The notes under the pieces: generated by a model
Databases searched by the model: none
Told to the model about the DNA's origin: nothing
The model's input: the letters and a program-made list of their open reading frames with translations, nothing else
In this document: piece by piece, positions 17,233-26,819 of the stretch
How positions within the stretch are numbered: position 1 is the first letter of the stretch
Layout of the letters: each line of letters starts with the position of its first letter
Position numbers and translations under genes: made by a program
DNA from: Bacteroidota bacterium
Lineage (GTDB): Bacteria > Bacteroidota > Bacteroidia > Chitinophagales > Saprospiraceae
NCBI GenBank assembly: GCA_020160935.1
Contig: JAIUPL010000007.1
Span: 124,001 to 188,000, forward strand
Direction: 5' to 3'
DNA: 64,000 bases

Positions 17233-20200
17233 ATGAAATGTAACAACTCTTATTTCTGGCTTCTTCTACTCGCTGCTGCAGCATTTATTGGCGGCTGCAC
17301 CCACCAACCCGATACCCTTTTCCAACTGCTGGACAGTAAAAAGACGGGAATCGAATTTAACAATGACATTACGGAATACGATTCGCTCAATATCCTCAAC
17401 TCCGAATTTATCTACAACGGCGGCGGCGTAGCCATCGGCGACCTGAACGGAGACGGACTACAAGACCTGTATTTCTCCGGCAATCAGGTGGAAAACAAGT
17501 TGTACCTCAACAAAGGCAACCTGCAATTTGAGGACGTGACCGAGCGTGCCCTCGCCCAAAAACGCCCCGGACAATGGTCGGCCGGCGTTAGTTTTGTCGA
17601 CCTCAACCGCGACGGCAAACTGGACATTTATGTGTGCAACACCTTTGTAAAAGACCCTGAAAAACGCGCCAACCTGCTCTTCGTCAACCAGGGCAACGAT
17701 GCCAACGGCATCCCGCAGTTTGAAGAACTGGCTGCCGCTTATGGTATTGCCGACACCACCCATTCGGCCAACGCCCAGTTTTTTGACTGCGACAATGACG
17801 GCGACCTCGATTTGTTTCTGGCCGTCAATTTCATGGACAAACCCAATCCCAATCAGTACTTTCAAAAAGCCACCGACGGTTCTTCTCCCAATCGCGATCG
17901 CCTGTATCGCAACGACTGGGTAGCAAAAGTAGGCCATCCTGTTTTTACCGATATTTCCCTTGAAGCCGGCCTTAAATGGGACGGCTACAGCCACAGTTCG
18001 CTGGTGAGCGATTTCAACGAAGACGGCTGGCCTGATATTTATGTGGCCAACGACTACGTGACCAATGACCTCGTTTACCTGCGTGATTCTGCCACCTCAG
18101 CCTATACCAACCAGATTGCCCGTATTTTCAAACACCAGGCCGCCTCGGCCATGGGCAGCGATGTGGCCGACATCAACAACGACGGCCGCCTCGATCTCTT
18201 CACCACAGAGATGCTGCCCTACCACAACAAACGCAAAAAACTGTTTCTCAACGCCAACAACTACTCCACTTACATCAACAACGAGGTGTATGGATACGAA
18301 TACCAGTTTGGCAGAAATACCTTGCAGATCAATCAGGGAATCGATGCGCAAAGCGGCCTGCCCGTATTCAGTGATGTGGCTTTTCTGACCAATACCCAGG
18401 AAACGGAATGGAGTTGGACGCCGCTGATGGCCGACTTCGACAACGATGGCAACCGCGATATTTTTGTCACCAACGGCTTTCCCCGCGACGTCACCGACCA
18501 CGATTTTAACAACTACCGCAGTACGGTCAGTTACCTGCTTCCTCCCATGGAAATGCAACAGGCCATCCCGCAGGTGAAAGTGCCCAAATTTGTATTTCAC
18601 AACGATGGCGACCTGCATTTTACCGATTTTTCCAAAAAATGGGGCGTCGACGTGCCCGCCTTCTCCAACGGCGCGGCCTGCGGCGACCTCGACAACGACG
18701 GCGACCTCGATCTGGTGGTCAACAACATCGACGACAAAGCCTTCGTGTTTAAAAATACCCAAAACGACGGCCCGCAAAAACCCAATTACCTGCGCCTGAA
18801 AATTGTAGGCGAGGATACCAATCCTGATGCTTTCGGCACCGAAATTACCGCATACTTCGATGGGAAAGCACAAAAAGGGCAACTGCTGTCGGCACGCGGC
18901 TATATGTCGGCTTCTGAAAATTTCTTTCACCTCGGTCTGGGCAATACCACCAAAGTCGACTCTGTGGTGTTGCGCTGGCGCGGTCTACGGACGGCTACTG
19001 TCAAAGACCTGCCCATCAATCAAACGGTGACGCTTCGCCTCGCTGAATTGCCGGTTCGTTTTGCCAAAAATGCGGCCGGTGCGGCCGGACTGTTCAGAGC
19101 GCCCGATCCCGCTTCACTCGGGCTGGCTTTCATGCACCGCGATTCCGATTATATCGATTTCAACTATCAGGTCACTTTGCCGCATAAATACTCCGAATAC
19201 GGCCCCGGCATTTCCATCGGCGATGCCAATGGCGACGGCCTCGATGATGTGTACCTCAGCGGCAGCGCCCGCGAACCCGGCACCTGGCTGCTGCAAACGG
19301 CGCAAGGGCGTTTTACCCGCAAAGATGTGGCTTACAAAACCGACCCGCACCGCAACGAGGAAGAACTGGGCACGCTCTTGTTCGACGCCGACGGCGATGG
19401 CGACAACGACCTGTACCTGGTGCACGGAGGAAATCAGGAAGCCGCCAACGCGCCCGGTTATCAGGACGTGTTGTGTGTGAACGACGGCAAAGGCAATTTC
19501 TCTATCGCTTCGGGCGCATTGCCCCAGGAAACTTCCTGCGGCCAGGCCGTAAAAGCCGCCGATTTCGATGGCGACGGCGACCTGGATCTGTTTGTAGGCG
19601 GGCGCGTGCTGCCGCGTTCGTTCCCGAAACCCGACCGCAGTTTTATCCTGCGAAACGATTCAAAAGGCAAGGACTCGCCCTTGTTTACCGATGTGACCGA
19701 GCAGGTTTGTCCCGAACTGGCCACCATCGGGCTTGTAAGCGACGCACTTTGGACAGATTTCAACAACGACGGCCGCCCCGATCTGCTGGTGGCCGGAGAG
19801 TGGATGCCACTCACGTTTTTCCAGAATGAGGGTGGAAAACTTAAAAACATTACCCCGGAAACAGGCATAGCCGATCAAACCGGCTGGTGGACGAGCCTCG
19901 CTGCCGCCGATTTCGACAACGACGGCGATGTAGATTACGTAGCCGGAAATTTTGGTGAAAATGTGTATTTCCGATGCCAGGCAGGCGAACCGCTGTCGAT
20001 TTATGCCAAAGATTTCGACGGCAACGGATTTTACGACCCTTTCATTTCCTGCTTCTGGCCCGACTCCGCCGGCAATCGCCATGAATACCTGTACCACAAC
20101 CGCGACGATATTCTGAAGCAACTCATCAAAATTCGCAAGCGTTTCAATACCTATGGCGCCTTGGGCGAAGCCACGGTGCAAGACATTTTCAAGCCCCAAG

Positions 20201-20811
20201 ACCTGAAAGATGCGCAGATTATGCGTGTCAACCGCATGTCCAGCAGTTTTGTGGAAAACCTTGGCGGCGGGAAATTCAAGATAAGCAGCCTGCCCGTCGC
20301 CGCACAAATAGCGCCCTTGCAAGGTATGCTGCCGTATGACGTCGACCACGACGGACTGCTCGACCTGCTGCTGGTTGGCAACGACTACGGCATGGAATTG
20401 CAACAAGGCCGCGCCGATGCTTTCTTTGGATTAGTGCTAAAAAACCTGGGTCAGAATCGTTTTCGGGCGCTCGATCTGGAGGAAAGCCGCTTTTATGTGC
20501 CCTATAATGCCCGCGCATTGGCGCGACTTACGCTTGGTAGCGGTCAGGAACTTGTGCTGGCCACGCAACATCGTGGCCCGCTGAAAGTGTTTGCGCCCGC
20601 TACAAATGAAGGGAAGGCTGTTCGCCTGAAACCCAACGAAGCCAAAGCCCTTGTAATCCTGAAAAACGGACAGAAACGGTCGCAGGAACTCTACTGGGGC
20701 AGTACCTTTTTGTCGCAGGATTCCCGCAGCCTGCCCATGGATAAACAGGTGGATTCTGTGGAAATTTTTGATGCCAAAGGCAAACAAACACGCGTTATTG
20801 CAGGGTTTTAG
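17233..20811 (+). CDS. VCBS/FG-GAP repeat lipoprotein with ASPIC/UnbV domain
   Basis: Exported lipoprotein of 1192 residues with lipobox FIGGC at about 18-22. About fourteen FG-GAP/VCBS-type calcium-binding repeats are visible (DLNGDGLQDLYFSG, DCDNDGDLDLFLA, DFNEDGWPDIYVANDY, DFDNDGNRDIFVTNG, DVDHDGLLDLLLVGNDY and others), forming beta-propellers in two blocks. Between them, near 545-615, is an ASPIC/UnbV segment (GYMSASENFFHLGLGNTTKVDSVVLRW). Proteins of this type often follow SusC/SusD genes in Bacteroidota, where they are thought to be surface binding partners; that role is inferred here. The TAG stop is the first base pair region of a GC-rich palindrome. Confidence 0.93.
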   Translation: MKCNNSYFWLLLLAAAAFIGGCTHQPDTLFQLLDSKKTGIEFNNDITEYDSLNILNSEFIYNGGGVAIGDLNGDGLQDLYFSGNQVENKLYLNKGNLQFEDVTERALAQKRPGQWSAGVSFVDLNRDGKLDIYVCNTFVKDPEKRANLLFVNQGNDANGIPQFEELAAAYGIADTTHSANAQFFDCDNDGDLDLFLAVNFMDKPNPNQYFQKATDGSSPNRDRLYRNDWVAKVGHPVFTDISLEAGLKWDGYSHSSLVSDFNEDGWPDIYVANDYVTNDLVYLRDSATSAYTNQIARIFKHQAASAMGSDVADINNDGRLDLFTTEMLPYHNKRKKLFLNANNYSTYINNEVYGYEYQFGRNTLQINQGIDAQSGLPVFSDVAFLTNTQETEWSWTPLMADFDNDGNRDIFVTNGFPRDVTDHDFNNYRSTVSYLLPPMEMQQAIPQVKVPKFVFHNDGDLHFTDFSKKWGVDVPAFSNGAACGDLDNDGDLDLVVNNIDDKAFVFKNTQNDGPQKPNYLRLKIVGEDTNPDAFGTEITAYFDGKAQKGQLLSARGYMSASENFFHLGLGNTTKVDSVVLRWRGLRTATVKDLPINQTVTLRLAELPVRFAKNAAGAAGLFRAPDPASLGLAFMHRDSDYIDFNYQVTLPHKYSEYGPGISIGDANGDGLDDVYLSGSAREPGTWLLQTAQGRFTRKDVAYKTDPHRNEEELGTLLFDADGDGDNDLYLVHGGNQEAANAPGYQDVLCVNDGKGNFSIASGALPQETSCGQAVKAADFDGDGDLDLFVGGRVLPRSFPKPDRSFILRNDSKGKDSPLFTDVTEQVCPELATIGLVSDALWTDFNNDGRPDLLVAGEWMPLTFFQNEGGKLKNITPETGIADQTGWWTSLAAADFDNDGDVDYVAGNFGENVYFRCQAGEPLSIYAKDFDGNGFYDPFISCFWPDSAGNRHEYLYHNRDDILKQLIKIRKRFNTYGALGEATVQDIFKPQDLKDAQIMRVNRMSSSFVENLGGGKFKISSLPVAAQIAPLQGMLPYDVDHDGLLDLLLVGNDYGMELQQGRADAFFGLVLKNLGQNRFRALDLEESRFYVPYNARALARLTLGSGQELVLATQHRGPLKVFAPATNEGKAVRLKPNEAKALVILKNGQKRSQELYWGSTFLSQDSRSLPMDKQVDSVEIFDAKGKQTRVIAGF

Positions 20812-20863
20812 ACCTCACCCCCCGGCCCCCTCTCCGTTGGAGAGGGGGCCGGGGGGTGAGGTC
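20811..20863. repeat. GC-rich perfect palindrome (REP-like), 25-bp stem
   Basis: Arms 20811-20835 and 20839-20863 are perfectly complementary with a 3-nt loop; the core is CACCCCCCGGCCCCCTCTCC. The left arm starts at the last base of the VCBS stop codon. The C-run/G-run type is a common interspersed palindrome in bacteria. It may act as a terminator or mRNA end. Confidence 0.9.
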
Positions 20864-20890
20864 CAAAACACCAAAACACCAAAACACAAT
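20864..20890. repeat. One-armed CAAAACAC octamer array
   Basis: Three tandem CCAAAACA units directly after the palindrome. The same octamer forms the outer arms of the element at 51043-51197. Confidence 0.65.
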
Positions 20891-20908
20891 CATAAACAAT
20901 CCTCCCGC

Positions 20909-21901
20909 ATGCCATACACCGCACACGCCGCCCGCTACGATCAAATGGAATACCGCCGCTGTGGAAAAAGCGGTCTGAAACTGTCTGCCCTTTCGCTGGG
21001 GCTGTGGCACAATTTCGGCCATGTAGATGTGCTGGAAAACTGTCGGGCCATTCTGCGCCTGGCCTTCGACAGTGGCATTACGCATTTTGACCTTGCCAAC
21101 AACTACGGCCCGCCGCCGGGCTCGGCAGAGGAAAATTTCGGGCGACTGCTGAAACAGGATTTTACGCCTTACCGAGACGAACTCATCATTTCCACCAAAG
21201 CCGGCTACCACATGTGGCCCGGCCCGTACGGAGAGTGGGGCTCGAAAAAATACCTGGTGTCGAGCCTCGATCAGAGTCTGCAACGCATGGGCCTCGACTA
21301 CGTGGATATTTTTTACCACCACCGCCCCGATCCCGATACACCGTTGGAAGAAACCATGGCGACGCTCGACCTGATGGTGCGGCAAGGCAAGGCGCTGTAC
21401 GTAGGTATTTCCAACTACCCGGCCGATGCAACGGCACGCGCCTGCGCTATCCTGAAACAACTGGGTACGCCTTGCCTCATTCACCAGCCGAAATACTCCA
21501 TGTTCGAGCGCTGGGTGGAAGGCGGACTGCTTCAGGTGCTGGAACAGGAAGGCGTCGGTTGTATTCCCTTTTCACCGCTGGCGCAAGGTCTGCTCACAGA
21601 CCGTTATCTGAAAGGCATCCCCGAAGATTCCCGTGCCCACAAGCCACACGGTTTTTTGCAGGAAAATGCCCTTACGGAAGATCGACTGAACCAGATTCGC
21701 GCCCTGCATTCCATCGCATTCGGCCGCGGACAGTCGCTGGCGCAAATGGCGCTGGCCTGGCTGCTGAAAGACCCACGTGTAACTTCCGTGCTCATTGGGG
21801 CCAGTCGCCCCGAGCAATTGGCCGATTCCTTGCAGTGTTTGAAAAGCCCGCAGTTTTCGGAAAAGGAGTTGAGGACGATTGAGACGATATTGAGGGGGTA
21901 A
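20909..21901 (+). CDS. gpr: Aldo/keto reductase, L-glyceraldehyde-3-phosphate reductase type
   Basis: Cytoplasmic NADPH-dependent carbonyl reductase of 330 residues. It resembles E. coli YghZ (Gpr) closely along its whole length: QMEYRRCGKSGLKLSALSLG, LWHNFGHVD, GITHFDLANNYGPPPGSAEENFG, DELIISTKAGY. Catalytic residues of the AKR fold are visible as D61, Y66, K97 and H137/H138. The end LLKDPRVTSVLIGASRPEQL is also typical. The start at 20909 (MPYTAHAARY) matches the family; the longer frame from 20768 only translates the upstream palindrome. Gpr reduces L-glyceraldehyde-3-phosphate and methylglyoxal-like aldehydes; a detoxification or sugar-handling role here is inferred. Confidence 0.9.
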   Translation: MPYTAHAARYDQMEYRRCGKSGLKLSALSLGLWHNFGHVDVLENCRAILRLAFDSGITHFDLANNYGPPPGSAEENFGRLLKQDFTPYRDELIISTKAGYHMWPGPYGEWGSKKYLVSSLDQSLQRMGLDYVDIFYHHRPDPDTPLEETMATLDLMVRQGKALYVGISNYPADATARACAILKQLGTPCLIHQPKYSMFERWVEGGLLQVLEQEGVGCIPFSPLAQGLLTDRYLKGIPEDSRAHKPHGFLQENALTEDRLNQIRALHSIAFGRGQSLAQMALAWLLKDPRVTSVLIGASRPEQLADSLQCLKSPQFSEKELRTIETILRG

Positions 21902-21921
21902 ATGACTCCCAAAATCCTCAT

Positions 21922-23124
21922 TCACCCCTTCCTCCGCAATCCCCACAGCCCCTTCAATGCCACCAGCCCTGCCAGCGGCATAGCAGCGGCAGGCAGTTCC
22001 TGCGGCCAGAATTTCCAGAAAATAAGACACAGCCCGGCGAGAATGGACGTGATGGCAAAGTAGTTGCGCATCCACGCCTTCCGGTTTTTCAGCCGCCAGA
22101 ATACGAGCAAATGAGTCGGCAGCGCCCACATCAGGTTGTAATTCGTTTTGGTCGCCGAGTGGTCGGTAGCAAACCACAACAGCGCCATAATCAGGCCTGC
22201 AAGGCCGATGACAAACCAGAAAACCGTGTCGAACATGCGCTCGGCGCGTGGGTGCAACATGCAGAGCAGCCCGATCAATACCAAAAGAGACGTGCAGAGC
22301 AAAGGGCGATCAAAAATGCCCGGCTTCCATTCCGGCAGCGGGAAGGGGCGTGGGGGAGTGAGCCGCTCGTCGTACACCAATGCCCGGCCGTCGGGTAACC
22401 TGGCCGTTCCGAACATGTTGTGCAGCCCATCCGGTAAAAACATAAAATCCTGTGGAGAAGCGCGGCGGTCGGCGGGTGTACCTAGCACCAGGTCGATGCC
22501 AAACCCCATCCAGGGTTGCCGTACCAGATAAGGGCGCAGCAACTGGCGCATGGTGGTACCCATCGGCAATTGTGTGCTGTCGTATGTCACCTCGTTCAAC
22601 AGCGCATTTTGCACAATGTCGCGGATACGGGTGGCGCAGTTGTCGTAAAAAAAATCGTATTGGTAGTACCTGTTCTCCTCTTGGGCATTTTCCTGCAAGA
22701 GGGCAAACAGGCGTTGCCGCTGCGTACTGTCCAGTTGCAGATACTGCTCCTGCATGGTGCGCCGGTCGGCCAGGTTGCCGTATTCAAAGCCGCGATACGA
22801 TTCAATATCCAGAAAATAGAGCAACTTTCCCCGGCAGAATTTTAACAGAAAATTGGGCTGATCAAACTGAAAAGTACCGTAGTTGTAGCAGCGATCCACG
22901 CCCTGTGCCGGGTCGAACACCCGAATGGCGCTGTGCCCAAAGGTGCTGTAGACGAATTCGCCCGGCGCAACGGTCATCAGGCTGATACGCGCACTCGGAG
23001 AAATGGTTTGTACAGGCTTCTGGGAATACAGCGTGGCTGAAAGCAACAGAAAAAAACCTAAATAGAATTGCTGAATGAGTCGACAGCCGACAGTCGACAG
23101 TCGACAGTCTGTAGAGTACACCAT
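21922..23124 (-). CDS. DUF4105 domain membrane protein
   Basis: An exported or membrane protein of about 400 residues. After a signal-like helix (FYLGFFLLLSATLYSQ) comes the DUF4105 domain with SLMTVAPGEFVYSTFGHSAIRV, YNYGTFQFDQPNF and YDFFYDNCATRIRD. The conserved His, Cys and Asp pattern hints at a papain-like/NlpC-type fold, but no activity is known. Five hydrophobic helices follow in the C-terminal third. The only ATG that leaves room for a signal peptide is 23124. The first ~16 residues it would encode (MVYSTDCRLSTVGCRL) are pure translation of a repeat arm, so this start is uncertain. It converges on gpr 20 bases away. Confidence 0.82.
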   Translation of the reverse strand: MVYSTDCRLSTVGCRLIQQFYLGFFLLLSATLYSQKPVQTISPSARISLMTVAPGEFVYSTFGHSAIRVFDPAQGVDRCYNYGTFQFDQPNFLLKFCRGKLLYFLDIESYRGFEYGNLADRRTMQEQYLQLDSTQRQRLFALLQENAQEENRYYQYDFFYDNCATRIRDIVQNALLNEVTYDSTQLPMGTTMRQLLRPYLVRQPWMGFGIDLVLGTPADRRASPQDFMFLPDGLHNMFGTARLPDGRALVYDERLTPPRPFPLPEWKPGIFDRPLLCTSLLVLIGLLCMLHPRAERMFDTVFWFVIGLAGLIMALLWFATDHSATKTNYNLMWALPTHLLVFWRLKNRKAWMRNYFAITSILAGLCLIFWKFWPQELPAAAMPLAGLVALKGLWGLRRKG

Positions 23125-23338
23125 ATTATTCTTGGCTTTGCTATTATTGACACCAAAGGTACAAGGCGTATGACTTAGTCGTGGCATAAGATATAAAAAG
23201 TCGATAGCCTGTTTTGCCATCGGCAAAACAGGCTATCGACTTTTTATATCTTATGCCACGACTTGTAAAGTTATATTGCAGATAAGCGTATAATGCGTAA
23301 TCTACCAACTGTCGACTGAAGACTGTCGACTGAAGACT
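23079..23338. repeat. Composite hairpin element, GTCGACA heptamer arms with a 42-bp perfect inner palindrome
   Basis: Outer left arm about 23079-23123 is tandem GTCGACA plus CTGTAGAGTACACC. Outer right arm about 23307-23338 is tandem CTGTCGA/CTGAAGA. Nested inside, 23177-23218 and 23222-23263 are perfectly complementary over 42 nt around a 3-nt loop. It separates tolC from the DUF4105 gene. Confidence 0.93.
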
Positions 23339-24781
23339 TTATTCCAGTCTCAACGGTTTACCCAGGTAAAAATCCAGGATTTTCAATTTGAACAAATAGT
23401 CATACTTGGCCACCACCATATCATTTTCTGCATTATCGCGGTTGTTCTGGGCCGTCGTGAGGTCGAAAGAATTGACGGCGCCGACGGAATAGCGTTTTTG
23501 CATATTTTCGAAGGTCAGTGTGGTGAAATTCAGGGTGCGTTGAGCCGCTTCAAATTGCCGGCCTGCTGCGCGGGCATTGGCAATAGCCGTCTGAATATCG
23601 TTTTTCAGCGTCTGGCGCGTCTGGTTTTGCTGGAGTTGGGCATTCAGGAGCGCCAGTTCGGCCCGTTCCACGCTGAGGCGGGTGCGGCCGTTCTGGTAAA
23701 TGGGGATATTGACGCCGACGCCGATGCTTTGACCAAAGTTTTGATTCAACTGGTCGAAGTAAGGCACCCGGCGCACGTTGACAGGTACCTGAGTGGGCTG
23801 TCCGGGAATTTCCAGGGTGCGGTTTTCACCGTCGATCAGCACGGGAAGAATAGTTGGCACAGTGATGATATTCTCCGGGCGTTCGAAGGCAGTAGAGTAG
23901 TTGGAGTTGAGGTTGACACCCAGGCCAATGGACGGATAATACGCCGATTTGGCAATCGGGATGCCCTCTTTGGCACTTTCCACGCGGTAGTCGGCAGCGC
24001 GAATATTGGCCTGAGTGCCCAGGGCTGTCTGATACACATTGGTCAGCGAAAGGCCTTCTGGTTGGGCATCAGCGGGCAGGGCTACTGTTGGCTTTTCGAT
24101 GCTCAGGGAATAATCGGGTTCGAGTTGCAGCAGTTGCTTGAGGTTCAAGTAAGCAATATCGATGTTGTTGTGCGCAAGTACAGCCGACTGCTGATCGCGG
24201 GCGATCTGCGATTCGATGTTGTATTTGTCGACGAGTGGAATGGTGCCGGCATCGATCATTTTTTGCGTCACTGCGAGTTGCTGCTGGCTGAGTGCCACCC
24301 GACGGTCTGCGTTTTCACCCTGTTCTTCGTTGAGCAGAATGGTCAGAAATGCCGATGCGACCTGAAGCGAAATGTTATTCACCGTTTGCTCTGCATCCGC
24401 TTCTGCAGCGCGGCGATCCCAACCTGCTTGTTTGACGCTGTGGTGAATCAGTCCGCCATTGAACAAGGAAATGTTGGCGCTCAACCCGACGCTGTTGAAG
24501 CCTGTGGCTGCCGTGCTAAAGGTATTGGTGGTCGGGTCGATGGTATAACCGAATTGTTCCCCGGCATTGATCGTTGCGCTAACACTCGGGAGCCTTGCTG
24601 CTTTGGCCTGGCGTTCAGACAAAGCCGAAATTTTGGCATTGGCAGCCGATTGTTTGATGTTCAGGTTGTTCTCCTGCGCGTATTGAACGCATTTTTCAAG
24701 CGACCAAACCTCTTGTGCGTGTGCAGCCCCGCCCCATAGCAGGGCCGCGAGTAAAGCACTCAGTTTAAATGTGTACTTCAT
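23339..24781 (-). CDS. TolC-family outer-membrane efflux protein
   Basis: Outer-membrane channel subunit of 480 residues. The signal peptide MKYTFKLSALLAALLWGGAAHAQ starts at 24781, preferred over the longer frame. The first helix is WSLEKCVQYAQENNLNIKQSAANAKISALSERQAKAARLPSVSA. The internal duplication of the family is visible, with a second set at AQLQQNQTRQTLKNDIQTAIANARAAGRQFEAA and the closing DLTTAQNNRDNAENDMVVAKYDYLFKLKILDFYLGKPL. Such proteins form trimeric exit ducts for RND/ABC/MFP efflux or type I secretion. No pump or adaptor gene is adjacent. Both ends are bounded by composite hairpin elements. Confidence 0.93.
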   Translation of the reverse strand: MKYTFKLSALLAALLWGGAAHAQEVWSLEKCVQYAQENNLNIKQSAANAKISALSERQAKAARLPSVSATINAGEQFGYTIDPTTNTFSTAATGFNSVGLSANISLFNGGLIHHSVKQAGWDRRAAEADAEQTVNNISLQVASAFLTILLNEEQGENADRRVALSQQQLAVTQKMIDAGTIPLVDKYNIESQIARDQQSAVLAHNNIDIAYLNLKQLLQLEPDYSLSIEKPTVALPADAQPEGLSLTNVYQTALGTQANIRAADYRVESAKEGIPIAKSAYYPSIGLGVNLNSNYSTAFERPENIITVPTILPVLIDGENRTLEIPGQPTQVPVNVRRVPYFDQLNQNFGQSIGVGVNIPIYQNGRTRLSVERAELALLNAQLQQNQTRQTLKNDIQTAIANARAAGRQFEAAQRTLNFTTLTFENMQKRYSVGAVNSFDLTTAQNNRDNAENDMVVAKYDYLFKLKILDFYLGKPLRLE

Positions 24782-24900
24782 GTTTGAATGGAAAGCGTTG
24801 ATTCTGTTTCCAGCCGTTTTTATCCACAGCAAGAGTACGTCAAACATGGGACGTATGGGTAGGATTTTCTATAAAAGGTGGGATTTTATGGATAAAAATA

Positions 24901-25034
24901 AGTCCTGAGTCCTAAGTCCTGAGTCCTAAGTCCGTAGAGTACACCTGATTACCCTGAGCATCTTATTTACAAATGCCGAAGGTGATCAGGTGTACTCTAC
25001 AGACTTAGGACTTACGACTCAGGACTTAGGACTT
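24901..25034. repeat. Composite hairpin element, AGTCCTG/AGTCCTA heptamer arms
   Basis: Left arm from 24901 is five 7-nt units AGTCCTG/AGTCCTA. The inner stem GTAGAGTACACCTGAT pairs exactly with ATCAGGTGTACTCTAC. The right arm to about 25034 is the complement of the tandem. The stop codon TAA of the M14 gene is inside the right arm. Confidence 0.93.
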
Positions 25035-26786
25035 CGTCCGAAGGACTCTCGCTACCGGATACATCCGATGCGTAGGCTCATACCACGGCGAATGCCGATA
25101 CACCCATTCCAGTTGAGCGGCGCCATCGGCAGCAAAAGCGGGGTCGGCTTTGCGTTTGATGTCGAGTTCGGCTTTGACGGCCGGGTTTTCCCGAAGAAAT
25201 TGTGCGGCAAGGTCTTCGAATACGTAGGCGGAATAGGATTCCTTTTGCATAAGAATAGGTTCGAAGAAATTCCAGGCAAACCAGGAATCGGGTGCATGGG
25301 GTTCGAGTGTTTCCACGATGTATCGATTGGCGCGCTGGTTGACAGGAATCAGCAAATCGCCTTTGTGGAATGTGCGACGCATGGTACGCTTTTCCAATTG
25401 CACCCCAAAGTGAAAAGCATGACCTTCCCAGGCATTCCGAGTTTTGTAATCGCCGATGAAATAGGTTTCCGTTTCAAATTCCTCGTCGCGTTCCAGCGGC
25501 TTCATGTCAACACCATTGAGGCGCAGGCGCTCGATGACATTTTCCCAGGCGGCGGGCAAGATGTAGGCCTCCGGTTTTTCCACCGTTACGGACGGAGTGA
25601 AATAGTTGTAGTAAAAAATGTTCTTTTCGTAGGGTTTACTGCGGTCATACCACAGGCGTGGCAAGCCGCTCACTTCCGAGGGTTTGTAGGCTGCTTCGTA
25701 GCCCTTGAACAAAAAAGTATCATGCTTCTGCTGGTCAAGGGCGTAATCAAGGTTGAACTCTTTTTTGGTTTGGGTAAGGTGAAACGCTGCGTCCCGCGCT
25801 TTCTGGATTTCAGCATGGTGACGGTCGATGAAATGAATCACCGCATCCATGAAGTGGTAGGTGCTCCAGAGCCGGTCGGCAAAGGGTTTGAGCATGTGTG
25901 TTTCGGGCATAAACCCGATGGTATTCCAAAGTGCCGCATAGCCGGTGGAGTAGCGGCCATAGTCGCAAAAACCGACGATACCCGAATCGGGCACCTCATT
26001 GGGCGAATCCACATAAGGTGTCATTTCCCAGTGGCGGTTTTTCATATCGGCATACAATTCATGCAGCATGGTATCCTGTAAAAATGTGCCGAGTGGCGCC
26101 TCCAGTTTGTTGTGCTGGGTAGCGATCAGCGTCATTGTGTACTGATAATCAGCGCCATTGCTGGTGTGGTTATCCACAAAAATATCGGGCATCCAGGTCT
26201 GGAAAACCTGGTTGAAGGAGCGGGCATTGCGCGTATCGCATTTTACAAAATCGCGGTTGAGGTCGTAGTTGCGCGCATTGCCCCGAAAGCCATACGATTC
26301 CGGGCCGTCCTGATTGGCGCGGCTGTGGCTGTTGCGGTTCAGGCAACCGTCGATGTTGTACACCGGAATAAACACGATGGCGAGGTGTTCGAGCGCCTTT
26401 TGCAGTTCAGGCTTGCTCAGGTAGTCGCGCAGCAGCAGGATAGTGGCGTCGATACCTTCCGGCTCACCCGGGTGTATGCCGTTGTTAATCAATAAAATAC
26501 GCTTGCCGGATCGGCGAATGGCATCCGGATCGAATTCACCTGCCGTATTCAGCACGGCCACATGCAAAGGGTAGCCGCTGTCGGTGCTGCCAGCCGTTTC
26601 CAGGTGGAAAATGCCGGGATGCGCTGCCGCCAGTTTTTCGTAGCACTCGATGGCTTCGAAGTAGGTGAGCGTCTGGTTGGGGTTTGTTTCAAAAGGAATT
26701 TTAAAATCTGCCATGGTGCGAACGGGATGAATTTTATCGGTACAGGACGTAAAGAGCAGCAAGAGGATGGGTAACGCGCGGAGCAT
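25026..26786 (-). CDS. M14-family zinc carboxypeptidase lipoprotein
   Basis: Predicted exported metallo-carboxypeptidase of 586 residues. The N-terminus MLRALPILLLLFTSC has a lipobox with Cys15. The M14 zinc site is seen as H105-x-x-E108 in NNGIHPGEPEG and the third ligand in FVDNHTSNGADYQ. IPVYNIDGCLNRNS and NYDLNRDFVK are further family blocks. It probably trims peptides in the periplasm or at the cell surface. The start codon overlaps a TACTTTTG sequence on the other strand. The last codons (ending RTKS, TAA) are written by the adjoining AGTCCTA repeat. Confidence 0.9.
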   Translation of the reverse strand: MLRALPILLLLFTSCTDKIHPVRTMADFKIPFETNPNQTLTYFEAIECYEKLAAAHPGIFHLETAGSTDSGYPLHVAVLNTAGEFDPDAIRRSGKRILLINNGIHPGEPEGIDATILLLRDYLSKPELQKALEHLAIVFIPVYNIDGCLNRNSHSRANQDGPESYGFRGNARNYDLNRDFVKCDTRNARSFNQVFQTWMPDIFVDNHTSNGADYQYTMTLIATQHNKLEAPLGTFLQDTMLHELYADMKNRHWEMTPYVDSPNEVPDSGIVGFCDYGRYSTGYAALWNTIGFMPETHMLKPFADRLWSTYHFMDAVIHFIDRHHAEIQKARDAAFHLTQTKKEFNLDYALDQQKHDTFLFKGYEAAYKPSEVSGLPRLWYDRSKPYEKNIFYYNYFTPSVTVEKPEAYILPAAWENVIERLRLNGVDMKPLERDEEFETETYFIGDYKTRNAWEGHAFHFGVQLEKRTMRRTFHKGDLLIPVNQRANRYIVETLEPHAPDSWFAWNFFEPILMQKESYSAYVFEDLAAQFLRENPAVKAELDIKRKADPAFAADGAAQLEWVYRHSPWYEPTHRMYPVARVLRTKS

Positions 26787-26819
26787 ACTTTTGGGCGAAA
26801 GATAGCGCTTTGAATGTGT

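Noticed and set aside
20768-20908. N-terminal extension of the aldo/keto reductase
   Set aside because: The extra 47 codons translate a GC-rich palindrome and a CAAAACAC array; homologous proteins start at about 20909.
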